A stretch of 64,000 nt of DNA from Bacteroidales bacterium. Its GTDB lineage: Bacteria; Bacteroidota; Bacteroidia; Bacteroidales; UBA3824. A program made the translations under genes and the position numbers. The stretch is from NCBI GenBank assembly GCA_016293845.1, contig JAEDDH010000011.1, positions 46,036 to 110,035 of the forward strand. The letters run 5' to 3'. This document shows positions 16,889 through 26,530 of the stretch, piece by piece (within the stretch, counting starts at the first letter, position 1; each line of letters starts with the position of its first letter). The notes below the pieces were generated by a model. It saw nothing but the letters and a program-made list of their open reading frames with translations, searched no databases and was not told where the DNA came from.

Positions 16889-19030
16889 TTATTTCATATC
16901 CCCAACCACATTTATAGCCTCAGAGATGTAGATGTCTTTTTCTACTTCGCCAAACCATTGGGTAAACTTCTTGATTTTGAGGGTGTCGGAGCCACAGGCG
17001 GTTTTGTCGGCAGAGGTGAATGTGGCTGTTACGCCGGTTTTTTCTTTGCCAATTTTGCTGTACTTGTCGGCCTCGTCTTTGAGTTCTTTGAGGTGCTTGC
17101 GATATTTGTCGAAATTGAGCGAGTAGTCGGTGTCGTCGTTTTTGGCTTTTAGGCGGTGAGCGTTTTCGTCAATTTGGCGGAAAATCGGGTCGGCGCTGAT
17201 GCGTTTGCGGCTGAGGTCGACTATCTTGGAGCGGTCTACGGTTTTGGTGGGTTTGTATTGTGCACGGTCGATCACATCGTATTGAAGGGCTGTTTTGCTC
17301 TCTTTTTCGCCGGTTTCGATGTAGGTGTAGGCATCGGGAATAATGATGTCGGGAATTACGCCCTTCAACTGTGTGGTGCCTCCGCTTACGCGGTAAAATT
17401 TCTGTATGGTGAGTTTTACAGTACCGAGAGGTTTAAGGTCGTTGTAGCCGTTTACAAGTTGGTCTAAGTCGTAGAAACTCTGCACAGTACCTTTGCCATA
17501 CGACGAATTGCTACCCATAATGATGGCGCGTTCGTAGTCTTGCATTGCGGCAGCGAAAATTTCAGATGCCGACGCGCTGAAATTGTTGACCATCACTACC
17601 AACGGACCGTTGTATTTGATTTCTGCATTGTTGTCGTTGAGGGTGTTAACACGGTTGTCGCGGGTTTTTACCTGAACAATTGGACCTTTACCTACAAAAA
17701 GTCCCGACATTCTTACCACGTCTTGGAGGCTTCCTCCGCCGTTGTTTCTTAGGTCGATTACAATGCCGTCAACATTCTCTTTTTTGAGTTTTTCTACCTC
17801 AATTTCAACGTCTTTGCTGCAAAAACGTCCTGCGCGGTCGTTGAAATCGGCGTAAAATTTAGGTAGATAGATGTATCCCACTTTGGTTTTTCCATCTTTT
17901 GATTTGATTACCGACGATTTGGCGTAGGTTTCTTCGATAATAACCACGTCGCGAACGATAGGAATCACTTTGATATTGCCGTCCAATTTTTTTACGGTGA
18001 GTTTTACGGTAGTTCCTTTTTTGCCGCGGATAAGTTTTACGGCATCGTCGAGGTTCATATTGGTGATGTCGGTAGGCTCTGCGTCGCCTTGACCCACCTT
18101 TAATATAATATCGTTGACTTCGAGTTCGCCCTGTTTCCAACTTGCGCTGCCGGGAATAATGTTTACAACCTTGGTTTGACCCTTGTTGTTTTGGAGCGTT
18201 GCGCCGATGCCTTCAAATTTGCCCGACATCGAAATGTCGAAACTCTCTTTGTCTTCGGGGGGCATATATTCGGAGTGAGGGTCGCAGCAAGAGGTTATGG
18301 CATTGATAAATAGCGACACCCACTCTTTTGGCTTGATTTTGCTGAGGCGGTCCATCCAATTGTCGTAGTTTTCTTTTACGCTTTTAACTGCCTCTGCTTT
18401 AAGTTCGTCGGCTGATTTTTGCTTGTAAGTAGAATCGTTTTTAGATGATTCTTGAATTTCGGTTAAATCCGAAAGTTTCTCTAAAACAGCGAGTTTGGTA
18501 ATTTTGTACCAAATTTTGCGGAGTTCCTCTTTTGAGGCGGCATAATTCAGTTTTTTGGGGTCGGTTTCGATGTCGTCGTTGGTGGAGAAATCGAAATTGC
18601 CAGCGATAGCCTCGCGATAGTATTGCTCAGCGTCGTTTTGACGCTCGATAATCAGTTTTGTAGCCTCGTCAAAAAAGTCGAGGTTCGACATTTTGATTTG
18701 GTCGTCGATGAGGTAGCGGTATTTTTCCAACTGTTGAATGTCGGATTTTATAAAGTAGCGTTTGGCATAATCTAAACGGTCGATATATTCGTCGAACACT
18801 TTTGACGAAAACTCGTCGTTAACGTTGATTGGTGCGTAATGCGCGTGTGTAAGTATTTGATATACAAGTTGCATTACAACGCGGTCCTTAGTATCAGAAT
18901 TTCCTCTGTGGGGCATAAAAGCCACAAAAACAACCGCTGCCAATGCAAGCGGTAAACTTAATTTTATAATTGCCTTCATTATTTTATTCTTTTTTGTATC
19001 TTCTTCGTTATCAAATTGTTCAATGTCCAT
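16889..19030 (-). CDS. prc: Tail-specific carboxy-terminal processing protease (S41)
   Basis: A 713-residue periplasmic serine protease. After a hydrophobic signal segment (about 18-40) come an N-terminal helical domain, a PDZ domain (about 245-330, MSGKFEGIGATL ... GELEVNDIILKVGQG) and the S41 catalytic core, with the nucleophile Ser in NNFSASASEIF and the Lys in SSYGKGTVQSF. A C-terminal DUF3340-like helical region follows. It degrades or trims envelope proteins from their C-termini. A -7 box CAAATTTA (plus-strand view, 19065-19072) places the transcript start near 19058, which fits the ATG at 19030 rather than only the internal Met18. Confidence 0.92.
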   Translation of the reverse strand: MDIEQFDNEEDTKKNKIMKAIIKLSLPLALAAVVFVAFMPHRGNSDTKDRVVMQLVYQILTHAHYAPINVNDEFSSKVFDEYIDRLDYAKRYFIKSDIQQLEKYRYLIDDQIKMSNLDFFDEATKLIIERQNDAEQYYREAIAGNFDFSTNDDIETDPKKLNYAASKEELRKIWYKITKLAVLEKLSDLTEIQESSKNDSTYKQKSADELKAEAVKSVKENYDNWMDRLSKIKPKEWVSLFINAITSCCDPHSEYMPPEDKESFDISMSGKFEGIGATLQNNKGQTKVVNIIPGSASWKQGELEVNDIILKVGQGDAEPTDITNMNLDDAVKLIRGKKGTTVKLTVKKLDGNIKVIPIVRDVVIIEETYAKSSVIKSKDGKTKVGYIYLPKFYADFNDRAGRFCSKDVEIEVEKLKKENVDGIVIDLRNNGGGSLQDVVRMSGLFVGKGPIVQVKTRDNRVNTLNDNNAEIKYNGPLVVMVNNFSASASEIFAAAMQDYERAIIMGSNSSYGKGTVQSFYDLDQLVNGYNDLKPLGTVKLTIQKFYRVSGGTTQLKGVIPDIIIPDAYTYIETGEKESKTALQYDVIDRAQYKPTKTVDRSKIVDLSRKRISADPIFRQIDENAHRLKAKNDDTDYSLNFDKYRKHLKELKDEADKYSKIGKEKTGVTATFTSADKTACGSDTLKIKKFTQWFGEVEKDIYISEAINVVGDMK

Positions 19031-19110
19031 TTTGTTTTTGTACTGTTTTCGTTTTTGAGTTTTACAAATTTACATTTTATTTGTATACACGTATCAATAA
19101 TTGTACAATT

Positions 19111-19143
19111 TTTGCTAAGGAATCCGCATTTTTTGTATATTTG
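19111..19143 (+). promoter_or_regulatory. Promoter of fmt
   Basis: TTTG (19111-19114), a 21-nt spacer and TATATTTG (19136-19143); predicted start near 19150, 27 nt before the ATG. Confidence 0.75.
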
Positions 19144-19176
19144 CGCTATAAAAAACGTTAAAACACCTTATTTATA

Positions 19177-20124
19177 ATGGATAAAAAAGATTTGCGCATA
19201 ATATATATGGGTACGCCCGAATTTGCAGTTGCTCCTCTCAAAGCATTGGTAGACAATGGATTTAGTGTTGTAGCCGTAGTTACCGGCGAAGACAAGCCGC
19301 AGGGTAGGGGACGCACTATTAAACCCACGCCCGTAAAAGAACTTGCAGTTTCGCTCGGAATACCTGTTTTGCAGCCCGCCAAACTTAAAGATGAGACTTT
19401 TCAAGCCGAATTGCGTTCGTATAAAGCCGATTTACAGGTAGTTGTGGCATTTCGTATGCTTCCCGAGGCGGTTTGGGCTATGCCTAAATTTGGCACGTTT
19501 AACCTTCATACTGCCATTTTGCCGCAATATCGTGGTGCCGCTCCGATAAATTGGGCTGTAATCAACGGCGAAACCAAAACAGGAGTTACCACTTTTATGC
19601 TCGATCACGACATCGACACTGGCCGCATTTTGCTCAAAAAAGAGATCGACATCTTGCCCGAGGATAATGCCGGCAGCGTGCACGACAAACTTATGGAGGT
19701 GGGTTCTCAACTTGTGGTTGATACTGTGGAGATGATTCTTTCGGGTAATGTTAAATCGGTGGCACAGAGCGACTTAATTGCTCCCGGCACTGTGCTCAAA
19801 CCTGCTCCAAAGATTTTTAAAGACGATTGCCGTTTGGATTTTTCAAAGCACGGAATAAATATCAAAAACCTTGTGCGCGGACTAAGTCCCTATCCCACAG
19901 CGTTTACCACTATTAAGGTAAAAGATAAGGATATGAGCCTCAAAGTGTTTGCTGTGGATTTTGAACCGTCGAAAGGCATTGCCGAAACTGGTAAACTCTT
20001 TACCGATAACAAAACTTTTATCAAAATTTCTTGCGCCGATGGATATATCCAATTGCTTGATATTCAGTTAGAAGGTAAAAAGCGTATGGGTGTAGTAGAT
20101 TTTTTGAGAGGGGTGAAGTTATAG
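19177..20124 (+). CDS. fmt: Methionyl-tRNA formyltransferase
   Basis: A 315-residue enzyme that formylates initiator Met-tRNA using 10-formyltetrahydrofolate. Visible features: IIYMGTPEFAVAPLKAL at the N-terminus, the binding-site segment FNLHTAILPQYRGAAPINWAVINGE with catalytic Asn and His, and VTTFMLDHDIDTGRILL; the C-terminal OB-like domain covers about 205-315. The length is normal. Its last six bases overlap the end of the convergent mqnA gene. Confidence 0.96.
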   Translation: MDKKDLRIIYMGTPEFAVAPLKALVDNGFSVVAVVTGEDKPQGRGRTIKPTPVKELAVSLGIPVLQPAKLKDETFQAELRSYKADLQVVVAFRMLPEAVWAMPKFGTFNLHTAILPQYRGAAPINWAVINGETKTGVTTFMLDHDIDTGRILLKKEIDILPEDNAGSVHDKLMEVGSQLVVDTVEMILSGNVKSVAQSDLIAPGTVLKPAPKIFKDDCRLDFSKHGINIKNLVRGLSPYPTAFTTIKVKDKDMSLKVFAVDFEPSKGIAETGKLFTDNKTFIKISCADGYIQLLDIQLEGKKRMGVVDFLRGVKL

Positions 20125-20859
20125 ATAATTAATAAACCTCTCCATTCCTTGGCGTTTGCGTTCCGTGAGTTCGTAACTGATATTTTTGGTGTAATATTCT
20201 ATCGGGTTAAATTCTTTGATAAATCTGTGGTGATAGTAATCAATCACAGCGGGAATATTATGCACACCTATGCCAAGTGCCTGGTTGAATGATTGTTGTA
20301 GGTCTTTGTAGATTGGTTTGGTAGAAAGCCACGCCGCAAACACAAATGGCAAACCCGAAAACTTTATCCACTCTTCGGCAAGGTCGTAAACGTGGCTGTG
20401 AGGCTTGATGGTAAAGCAGCGGTCGCCAATTACCACGCCCGCCGTGTTGCCGCCGATGAGGTTTTCGTATCCTGCTTTGCTCTGTTGCCATTCTGGATTG
20501 ATGTGCCAATAGTTTTGGGCAAGAACTTTTACAAGGCGAACGCTCGTAGCCGACTGATAATCAAGCATTATGCGGTTGATTTGGGGTAGGGGAGAGTCGC
20601 TGGCAAGTATCACCGAGCGCACTTTGTCTTCTGCACCTATGCAATAATCCGAAACTATATGATATTCTTTTAGTTGCGGAATTACACCCACTGGCACAAG
20701 GGCTATATCGCAACGGTTTTCGATTAGGGCGCGGGCACATTCCGACGGATAGTGTAGTATAAGTTCGCAATTTTGCTTAATAAATTCGGAATGCTCTAAT
20801 CCATAGAGCATTGGCAGCGTATTGTAGTACGAAACGGCAACAATCTTAATCTTAGCCAT
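20119..20859 (-). CDS. mqnA: Chorismate dehydratase MqnA (futalosine menaquinone pathway)
   Basis: A 246-residue MqnA/MqnD-family protein with the N-terminal signature VAVSYYNTLPMLYGLE and the segment CDIALVPVGVIPQLKEY. MqnA removes water from chorismate to give 3-enolpyruvyl-benzoate, the first step of the futalosine route to menaquinone. The two-domain periplasmic-binding-protein fold is suggested by the central DYQSATSVRLVKVLAQNYW. Other mqn genes are not in the window. It starts 3 nt after the stop of the EI24 gene, so the two are likely co-transcribed. Confidence 0.9.
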   Translation of the reverse strand: MAKIKIVAVSYYNTLPMLYGLEHSEFIKQNCELILHYPSECARALIENRCDIALVPVGVIPQLKEYHIVSDYCIGAEDKVRSVILASDSPLPQINRIMLDYQSATSVRLVKVLAQNYWHINPEWQQSKAGYENLIGGNTAGVVIGDRCFTIKPHSHVYDLAEEWIKFSGLPFVFAAWLSTKPIYKDLQQSFNQALGIGVHNIPAVIDYYHHRFIKEFNPIEYYTKNISYELTERKRQGMERFINYL

Positions 20860-20861
20860 AG

Positions 20862-21629
20862 TTAAAGGGTTTGATTGTCAATCTTTTCCGCCTCAATTTG
20901 CGACCACGCAGCCGCCACCGTCGAAATGCTGCCTGTAAACACGGCGAAAAATGTTCCGCACATTATATAAAGTGTGAGAGTGTAAACTGCGCCGTTGGTG
21001 ATTGTGAGCCAACGATAACGGTGAATTACTCGTGCGCTCTCTTTTGTGTCGCGGCGGTAACGCTCGTTGTTGTAGTCCATAAACGAATATCCAAAATAAT
21101 AACTGTTTATAAGAAATACAACAATAGGCATTATGAATCCAATCACAGGAATAAAACTTGCTATAAAGCAAACAATCAACAGAATACTCTGTATTATAGT
21201 GTTTTTGAGTGCGATTTTTACACCTCGCCAAATATCTTTTACGGTTTGTTTTGCGCTGAATCCAAATTCGCGACCTGTTAAATAAGTATCAGTTTTTTCG
21301 GACATATGGGTGTATATCGGCGACATACATAAGATTACCAAACTACCTCCCACAAATATAAACGCAAGGTAGCAGATAATCTTGGTAATCACTGTTGTAG
21401 TGCCGCTGACAAAACTTCCCCATCCGCCTTCCAACTGCCAACTTTCTGTAATTTTTTCGTTGAGCCAATCCGACAGATTTCCGCTGTAATGCCATATTAG
21501 CCAAACGCATATTACATTGATAATCATCGGGATGATGAAGAATTTCCACATCTTTTGAGCGGAGATTATGCCAAATGCGTGGCTGTATCCGCCGAGTCCG
21601 AGTTGTATTTGTTTGCCTACTGAAACCAT
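20862..21629 (-). CDS. EI24/CysZ-like membrane protein
   Basis: A 255-residue integral membrane protein with about four to five hydrophobic segments and the motif IMPIVVFLINSYYFGYSFMDYNNERYRRD, typical of EI24 domain proteins (CysZ is a sulfate permease of the family). I chose the ATG at 21629: a -7 box (TAACTTTG on the minus strand, 21647-21654) lies between it and the earlier in-frame Met at 21680, which would be upstream of the transcript start. Without cysteine-biosynthesis neighbours, a sulfate role is not supported. Confidence 0.8.
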   Translation of the reverse strand: MVSVGKQIQLGLGGYSHAFGIISAQKMWKFFIIPMIINVICVWLIWHYSGNLSDWLNEKITESWQLEGGWGSFVSGTTTVITKIICYLAFIFVGGSLVILCMSPIYTHMSEKTDTYLTGREFGFSAKQTVKDIWRGVKIALKNTIIQSILLIVCFIASFIPVIGFIMPIVVFLINSYYFGYSFMDYNNERYRRDTKESARVIHRYRWLTITNGAVYTLTLYIMCGTFFAVFTGSISTVAAAWSQIEAEKIDNQTL

Positions 21630-21746
21630 TTTGTTTGCTTTTGCCGCAAAGTTACGTTTTTTTTGTTGAAACGAATGCACATATTATTTTTTTTACTATC
21701 TTTGTTTCATCAAAAATTTATCTGTTAACTTAAAAATATTATTGAT

Positions 21747-22640
21747 ATGAGACTTACAGGACGTAGAGAGAGCAGCAATGTGGAAGATCGCCGCGGCGGC
21801 TCTTCGGGTATGCGTATGTCTACCGGCAAAAAACGCGGCTTCGCAGGTATTATAATGCTGATTATCGGTGCGTTGATTTGGTTTAACACCGGCGACAACA
21901 CAATGTTTGTCAACCACCTCGGCATAGGTCAGGGCACCACTACCGAGCAAACCACCAACAACACCGGCACCAACAAGGCGCAAGACGAACTCGCTGTGTT
22001 CGCATCTCGCATCTTGGCATCTACCGAAGATATTTGGACAAGCATTTTTCAACAAATCGGTATGACCTACCAAAAGCCCAAAATGGTGATTTTTAGCGAC
22101 GCTGTAAACACTGGCTGCGGTCCGGCTTCTTCGTCAACAGGTCCTTTCTATTGCTCTGATGATCAGAAACTTTACTTAGACCTCTCGTTCTTTACCACAA
22201 TGAAACGTCAACTTGGTGCTGAGGGCGACCTTGCATACGCCTACGTTATTGCTCACGAGGTTGGTCACCACGTAGAACACCTCACAGGCTTACTTTCAAA
22301 ACTTCAGCAACAGATGGCTCGCGCACGCTCCGACGCTGAGGCAAACGCCATTTCGGTTCGTATTGAGTTGCTTGCCGACTTCTACGCTGGTGTTTGGGGA
22401 CATTATGAGAACAAAACTTTCAAATCGTTTGAAGATGGCGACCTTGAAGAGGCTATCAACTGCGCACATCAGATTGGCGACGACTATCTGCAAAAATCGG
22501 CAGGATACCGCACTATCAATCCCGAATCATTTACCCACGGCACATCGGCGCAGCGTATGAAATGGCTCAAACTTGGTCTTCAAACTGGCGATCTAAACCT
22601 TGCTAATCAGATACTTACTTGCAGCGAAAGCGAATTATAA
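21747..22640 (+). CDS. YpfJ-like neutral zinc metallopeptidase
   Basis: A 297-residue single-span membrane protein: basic N-terminus beginning RLTGRRESSNVEDRR, one membrane helix (about 30-46) and a periplasmic domain with the zinc site HEVGHH (about 170-175). The later KSAGYRTINPESFTHGTSAQRMKWLKLGLQTG is the family's C-terminal signature. Its substrate is unknown. A -7 element TATCTTTG lies at 21697-21704 with a poor -33 element. Confidence 0.9.
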   Translation: MRLTGRRESSNVEDRRGGSSGMRMSTGKKRGFAGIIMLIIGALIWFNTGDNTMFVNHLGIGQGTTTEQTTNNTGTNKAQDELAVFASRILASTEDIWTSIFQQIGMTYQKPKMVIFSDAVNTGCGPASSSTGPFYCSDDQKLYLDLSFFTTMKRQLGAEGDLAYAYVIAHEVGHHVEHLTGLLSKLQQQMARARSDAEANAISVRIELLADFYAGVWGHYENKTFKSFEDGDLEEAINCAHQIGDDYLQKSAGYRTINPESFTHGTSAQRMKWLKLGLQTGDLNLANQILTCSESEL

Positions 22641-22720
22641 AATAAAATTTATTTTTTTTTGTGGATTTTTATGGAATGATTACTCTATATGGTGTAAGTT
22701 AATTTTAAAAATAATAAAAA

Positions 22721-23458
22721 ATGGCAGAAGAAAATTCATTTAAAGAAAATCTCAATTGGAAAAAACTTTCAATTGACGCAGTTAACACAATTATTGCAAC
22801 CGCAATCGGTATTATCCTCGGTCTTTTGGTAGACAAATGGCGCGAGAATGTCAACAATCAAGAAAACTATCAAAAAGTGATTGTTGCCACCATTGTCAAC
22901 CTCGAAAATTATAAGAGTCAGATTGAGAACTTGGAGTCGTATGTTGATTATAGCAACGATGAGTTTTTAAATCTTTACAGCGAGGAGTTCGAGGAAACCG
23001 ATTCCACAATGGAGGAAATAACCTATTTATTTTTTGCAGAAAATTTCCAACAACAAGACCGTTGGATAGAGGAAAACTTTATCACCAATGGCGGATTTAT
23101 TGAGGATGCCGACCTGCGCCTCAAAATCGGTAACGTTTATTCGCTTATCGACTTGTGCAAAAATAGTTTAGCTAATCTCAAATCCGTTTCTGACAAAGCC
23201 TACGACAAGTATTTGGATATTTACGTAAACGAGGATAGCAACAAAGCATTTGATAAGTTGCTTACCGATAAGGATTTTATGGCTTATTCAGCTGCGGTAT
23301 CTGAATGTAAATACAATGTTGATGTGTGGCTAAAAAGTATCGACGAACTTACCCAAGAGATTGTTAAAATCGCTAACGCCGACGAAAAGCAGTTGGCAGA
23401 TATGCGTCAGTCGTCGAAAAAGATACTCGATATGATATCTAAAAGCCGCGAACAATAA
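22721..23458 (+). CDS. Hypothetical protein with one N-terminal membrane helix
   Basis: A 245-residue protein: soluble first 15 residues, one hydrophobic helix (about 18-38, AVNTIIATAIGIILGLLVDK) and then a long acidic, helix-rich region with coiled-coil character. The architecture recalls DUF6090-like Bacteroidota proteins, but I cannot confirm membership. It ends 13 nt before the DUF4153 gene and is probably co-transcribed with it. Confidence 0.65.
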   Translation: MAEENSFKENLNWKKLSIDAVNTIIATAIGIILGLLVDKWRENVNNQENYQKVIVATIVNLENYKSQIENLESYVDYSNDEFLNLYSEEFEETDSTMEEITYLFFAENFQQQDRWIEENFITNGGFIEDADLRLKIGNVYSLIDLCKNSLANLKSVSDKAYDKYLDIYVNEDSNKAFDKLLTDKDFMAYSAAVSECKYNVDVWLKSIDELTQEIVKIANADEKQLADMRQSSKKILDMISKSREQ

Positions 23459-23471
23459 AAAATAATAATAT

Positions 23472-25196
23472 ATGGGAATCAAGAAATATTTTTCGGCAGA
23501 ATACCTCTTGCAGATGTTTCGCGACACCTGCAAGAGATTTCCCATTTCGGTGGGATTCGCGTTTATGTTGTTTATTGCGACATTTTGCGCATTTTGTGAA
23601 GTGCATAGGAGCGTACAAATGTGGTTCTTCCTGTTTTTTTACACTGTAACTGGCTGTGTGCTAAATATTTCGCTTAGTATTTGGGGTGAAGGTTGCCCTA
23701 AAAAACCGCTAAAATATTTAGTTGTTAGTGTCGTAAATATCTTATGGTTAGCGTATTGTATTTATGCCGCTTTTGATTTTCCATATAATCATAAAGAATG
23801 GCTCGGTATGCCGGGATTATGCGCCTTTTCGGTTGCTGTATTGCTCTCGGTATATTGTCTGCCATTTTTCCGTAGCAAAAGCGATGCTCCGTTTTGGAAT
23901 TTTGCTACAAACTTTACCGGCGTAACCTTCGGCTCAATAGTGGCTGCGGGTGTGCTTGCAGTTGGAATTACCTTGCTTTATGTTGCTGTAATTATGATAT
24001 TTGATTTGGGCGAGGTAATTAAGCCGATTATCGTAATCGACAGTTTTCTTTTGTGCTTGGTGATGCCGCTGTTGATAATGGGTCAGATTCCGCCCAAAGA
24101 GCAAATCTACAACGATACCAACATAGGTCTCAACAAGTTTTTCCGTGGGGTAATCAAATTTATGTTTATCCCCTTGTTGGCTATGTATCTTTTGGTGCTA
24201 TATCTCTATGGATTAAAGAGTTTAATAACATTTGAACTGCCAAACGGATGGGTTTCTATCTTGGTTTCGGTGTCGATGTTTTTTATGGTGCTTATTTATA
24301 TGGTGCTGTATATCAGCGACTCGTATAAAGAAGACAAACTAAGCGGATTTTTTGTTAAATATATTCCGTGGATAATGATTCCCCTTGTGCTCTTTATGAG
24401 CGTGGGCGTAATTAGGCGTTTCAACGATTATGGAATCACCATTCCACGACTCTATTTGCTTATTGTAAATATTTGGTTTCTTGCTATTTGCGTATTTTTT
24501 GCTGTGGCAAAACACAAACGTATGATATTGATACCGGCATCGTTTTCGGTGCTGTTTGTGGTGTTCTCGTTTGGTCCGCTGAGTGCCGCCAACATCACAC
24601 TAAAATCATTACGTACATCTGTAACCGATTGGTTAGCAAAAGAAAACGCACAATTGCCTTTAACTGATACCGCCTTTGAAAATCTTGTAAATCAATCTGC
24701 CGATAGTATTCGTGCATTTGAAATAGGTTCAAAACTTGCCTATATCACTCATAATTATCCAGAAGAAAAATATTCCGACATTGTTGACGATCGTGTTTCA
24801 GAATATCGGTTGCGCAACCCCGAATTACCTCGCGTAGATAATTCAATGATGTGCAATGGAATAGATATTTCGGGTTATTATTATCTTTATGATCTTCCTA
24901 TTGAGCATAATTTAGATGCCCATTACACCAAGTTTTATTATGTATCTCATGAATCGTATTACACCGATGAAGAAATGCTGCAACCCATTATAAAACACAG
25001 TTTTACGCCCACTGGCACAACTACCCGCTTTACTTTTGAGGTTTCGCGCGATACGTTGATGGAGCGTAGTCGAAAATATGCAGACTATATTACCCTCAAA
25101 AACGATTCGGCATTATACTTTTTGCGCGAATACTCTCTTGATATTAAGCACGATAATTGTAGGTTGAGCACCGAGGGGTGTTTGTTTGTGAAATAG
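23472..25196 (+). CDS. DUF4153 membrane protein
   Basis: A 574-residue protein with about ten to eleven membrane helices in residues 20-380 and a soluble C-terminal region (about 390-574). The motif GVLAVGITLLYVAVIMIF followed by a Pro-rich cytoplasmic loop and the overall length fit DUF4153. The function of the family is not known. It is the second gene of a two-gene unit. Confidence 0.75.
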   Translation: MGIKKYFSAEYLLQMFRDTCKRFPISVGFAFMLFIATFCAFCEVHRSVQMWFFLFFYTVTGCVLNISLSIWGEGCPKKPLKYLVVSVVNILWLAYCIYAAFDFPYNHKEWLGMPGLCAFSVAVLLSVYCLPFFRSKSDAPFWNFATNFTGVTFGSIVAAGVLAVGITLLYVAVIMIFDLGEVIKPIIVIDSFLLCLVMPLLIMGQIPPKEQIYNDTNIGLNKFFRGVIKFMFIPLLAMYLLVLYLYGLKSLITFELPNGWVSILVSVSMFFMVLIYMVLYISDSYKEDKLSGFFVKYIPWIMIPLVLFMSVGVIRRFNDYGITIPRLYLLIVNIWFLAICVFFAVAKHKRMILIPASFSVLFVVFSFGPLSAANITLKSLRTSVTDWLAKENAQLPLTDTAFENLVNQSADSIRAFEIGSKLAYITHNYPEEKYSDIVDDRVSEYRLRNPELPRVDNSMMCNGIDISGYYYLYDLPIEHNLDAHYTKFYYVSHESYYTDEEMLQPIIKHSFTPTGTTTRFTFEVSRDTLMERSRKYADYITLKNDSALYFLREYSLDIKHDNCRLSTEGCLFVK

Positions 25197-25210
25197 GGGG
25201 TTACATATCG

Positions 25211-25872
25211 TTACACAAACATTTCCATGTACATGGGAATATAACACATTCCGTCATTTTCTACCTTTAAATCTTTTGTGTAAAAAAGGTAGCGGTAGGA
25301 TATGCGCTGGGAGAATTTGTGGCAAAACATATCGAGTGATACGTGTGTTTTATATCCTGTCGATTTAACCTCTATCGGGACTATTTTGTTGCCCCGCGAC
25401 AGAAGAAAATCTATTTCGTAATTGTGTTTGCCGCTTTCAGTAGGCCAAGTGTGGTAAAAAAGGCGGTTGCCTTGCGCTGTAAGCATTTGGGCTACAAGAT
25501 TTTCGTACACGTAACCAAGGTCGGCAGATAGTTTGTCGCTAAGGAGTTTTTGATAAATTACATTCTCCGTAGCCGACTTGTCCCAAAATGCGAGAGTTAC
25601 AAAAAGTCCCGTGTCGGCGAGATACATTTTGTATTGTTGATAATCGGTGTGCATAGGAAATCCAACAATCGGGTCGTTGGCGTGATGGCAAAAATTGACT
25701 GTCAGGCTGTCTTCCAAATTGTTGAGCAATTCTGCCATTGAATCAGGATTTTCGCTCCTGCCCAGTACGCTTGTTGCTTGATAACGAGAGGCGTTTTTTG
25801 TAAGTTCGGACGGAATATTGCCAAAAAGTCGTCATATATCTTACGTTTAAAAACCCTTTTGTTTACGTCCAT
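25211..25872 (-). pseudogene. Decayed AAA+ ATPase with DUF4143 C-terminus
   Basis: The 3' part (25211 to about 25760) encodes YQQYKMYLADTGLFVTLAFW and the DUF4143/PD-(D/E)XK-like end NYEIDFLLSRGNKIVPIEVK. The 5' part (25872 down to about 25770) encodes VNKRVFKRKIYDDFLAIF, the usual N-terminus of such ATPases. The Walker A and B region that should lie between them is missing, and the two remnants are in different frames, so the gene has an internal deletion of several hundred bases and a frameshift. The 175-codon 3' frame is still open, which suggests recent decay. A 33-bp-period array lies 44 bp upstream of its start, as it does for the intact relative at 37410. Confidence 0.8.
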
Positions 25873-25915
25873 AACATACCTTTTTTTGTTGTTGACAATG
25901 TAAAAATAATCACTT

Positions 25916-26035
25916 TGTATGGAATCTAAAAATTTTTTCGGCGAAATATGTATGGAATCTCAAATTATTTTTAGCGAAATATGTATGGAATCTCAAAACT
26001 TGATGCAAAATGGTGTATAGAATATCAAATGGATG
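25916..26035. repeat. Four-unit, ~33-bp-period repeat array (array B)
   Basis: Units starting TGTATGGAATCT occur at 25916, 25949 and 25982, with a degenerate copy (TGTATAGAATAT) at 26014; the steps are 33, 33 and 32 bp. Each unit has a conserved half (often ending CTCAAA) and a diverged half with GCGAAATA in two. The array sits upstream of the decayed DUF4143 ATPase on its minus strand. Confidence 0.8.
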
Positions 26036-26083
26036 GGGGAGGAATTAATGTAATTGGGATTAAGTTAATGGAGGTTAAATTAA
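26027..26083. repeat. Left direct repeat flanking higBA
   Basis: AAATGGATG ... AATTAATGTAA ... TTAATGG ... TTAAAT, matching 26919-26974 at most positions in the same order and spacing. It overlaps the last unit of array B. Confidence 0.6.
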
Positions 26084-26130
26084 TGGCATGACTTTTACCA
26101 TAAAAATATGAAATTTGTTTGGGAAATAAA

Positions 26131-26161
26131 TTTGGTTAGAAGAATTAAATTGTTATATTTG
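26131..26161 (+). promoter_or_regulatory. Promoter of higBA
   Basis: TTTG (26131-26134), a 19-nt spacer and TATATTTG (26154-26161), an exact consensus match; start near 26168, 13 nt before the higB ATG. Confidence 0.8.
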
Positions 26162-26180
26162 CACATTAAAATAATGTAGT

Positions 26181-26519
26181 ATGGATGTATCATTTGCAGA
26201 TAAGAGTTTGGAGATATGTTCACAAGACTATAAATATAGTGTAAAGTATCTCGGAGCAACAAGGGCAAAATATTTTTTAAAGCGGTTTTTGGCTTTGAAA
26301 GAAGCAAAATCGTTAGAAGATGTGCGTTATGTGGCTGGTCATTTCCACGAACTTATTGGAACACGAAAAGGTCAATGGGCTTGCGACTTAGACCAACCAT
26401 ATCGTCTGATTTTTGAGCCCCACGAAGATCCAATTCCTACTGATGGCGCAGGAAAATATATTTGGCTCGAAATCAAAGGTGTAGAAATAATTGAAATTAC
26501 TAATTATCACGGCAAATAG
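26181..26519 (+). CDS. higB: HigB-like toxin (RelE/ParE superfamily)
   Basis: A 112-residue RelE/ParE-fold protein: ARAKYFLKRF-like basic helix, DVRYVAGHFHELIGTRKGQWACDLDQPYRLIFEP and C-terminal IKGVEIIEITNYHGK, which is close to chromosomal HigB-like mRNA interferases. It precedes the antitoxin gene, the reversed order typical of higBA, with an 11-nt gap. The pair would inhibit translation when the antitoxin is lost. The likely catalytic residues are the basic and His residues of the central block and the C-terminal YHGK. Confidence 0.85.
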   Translation: MDVSFADKSLEICSQDYKYSVKYLGATRAKYFLKRFLALKEAKSLEDVRYVAGHFHELIGTRKGQWACDLDQPYRLIFEPHEDPIPTDGAGKYIWLEIKGVEIIEITNYHGK

Positions 26520-26530
26520 GAGGATTTATT

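Noticed and set aside
25916..26035. CRISPR array
   Set aside because: Four units of 33 bp with partly conserved second halves; no cas genes.
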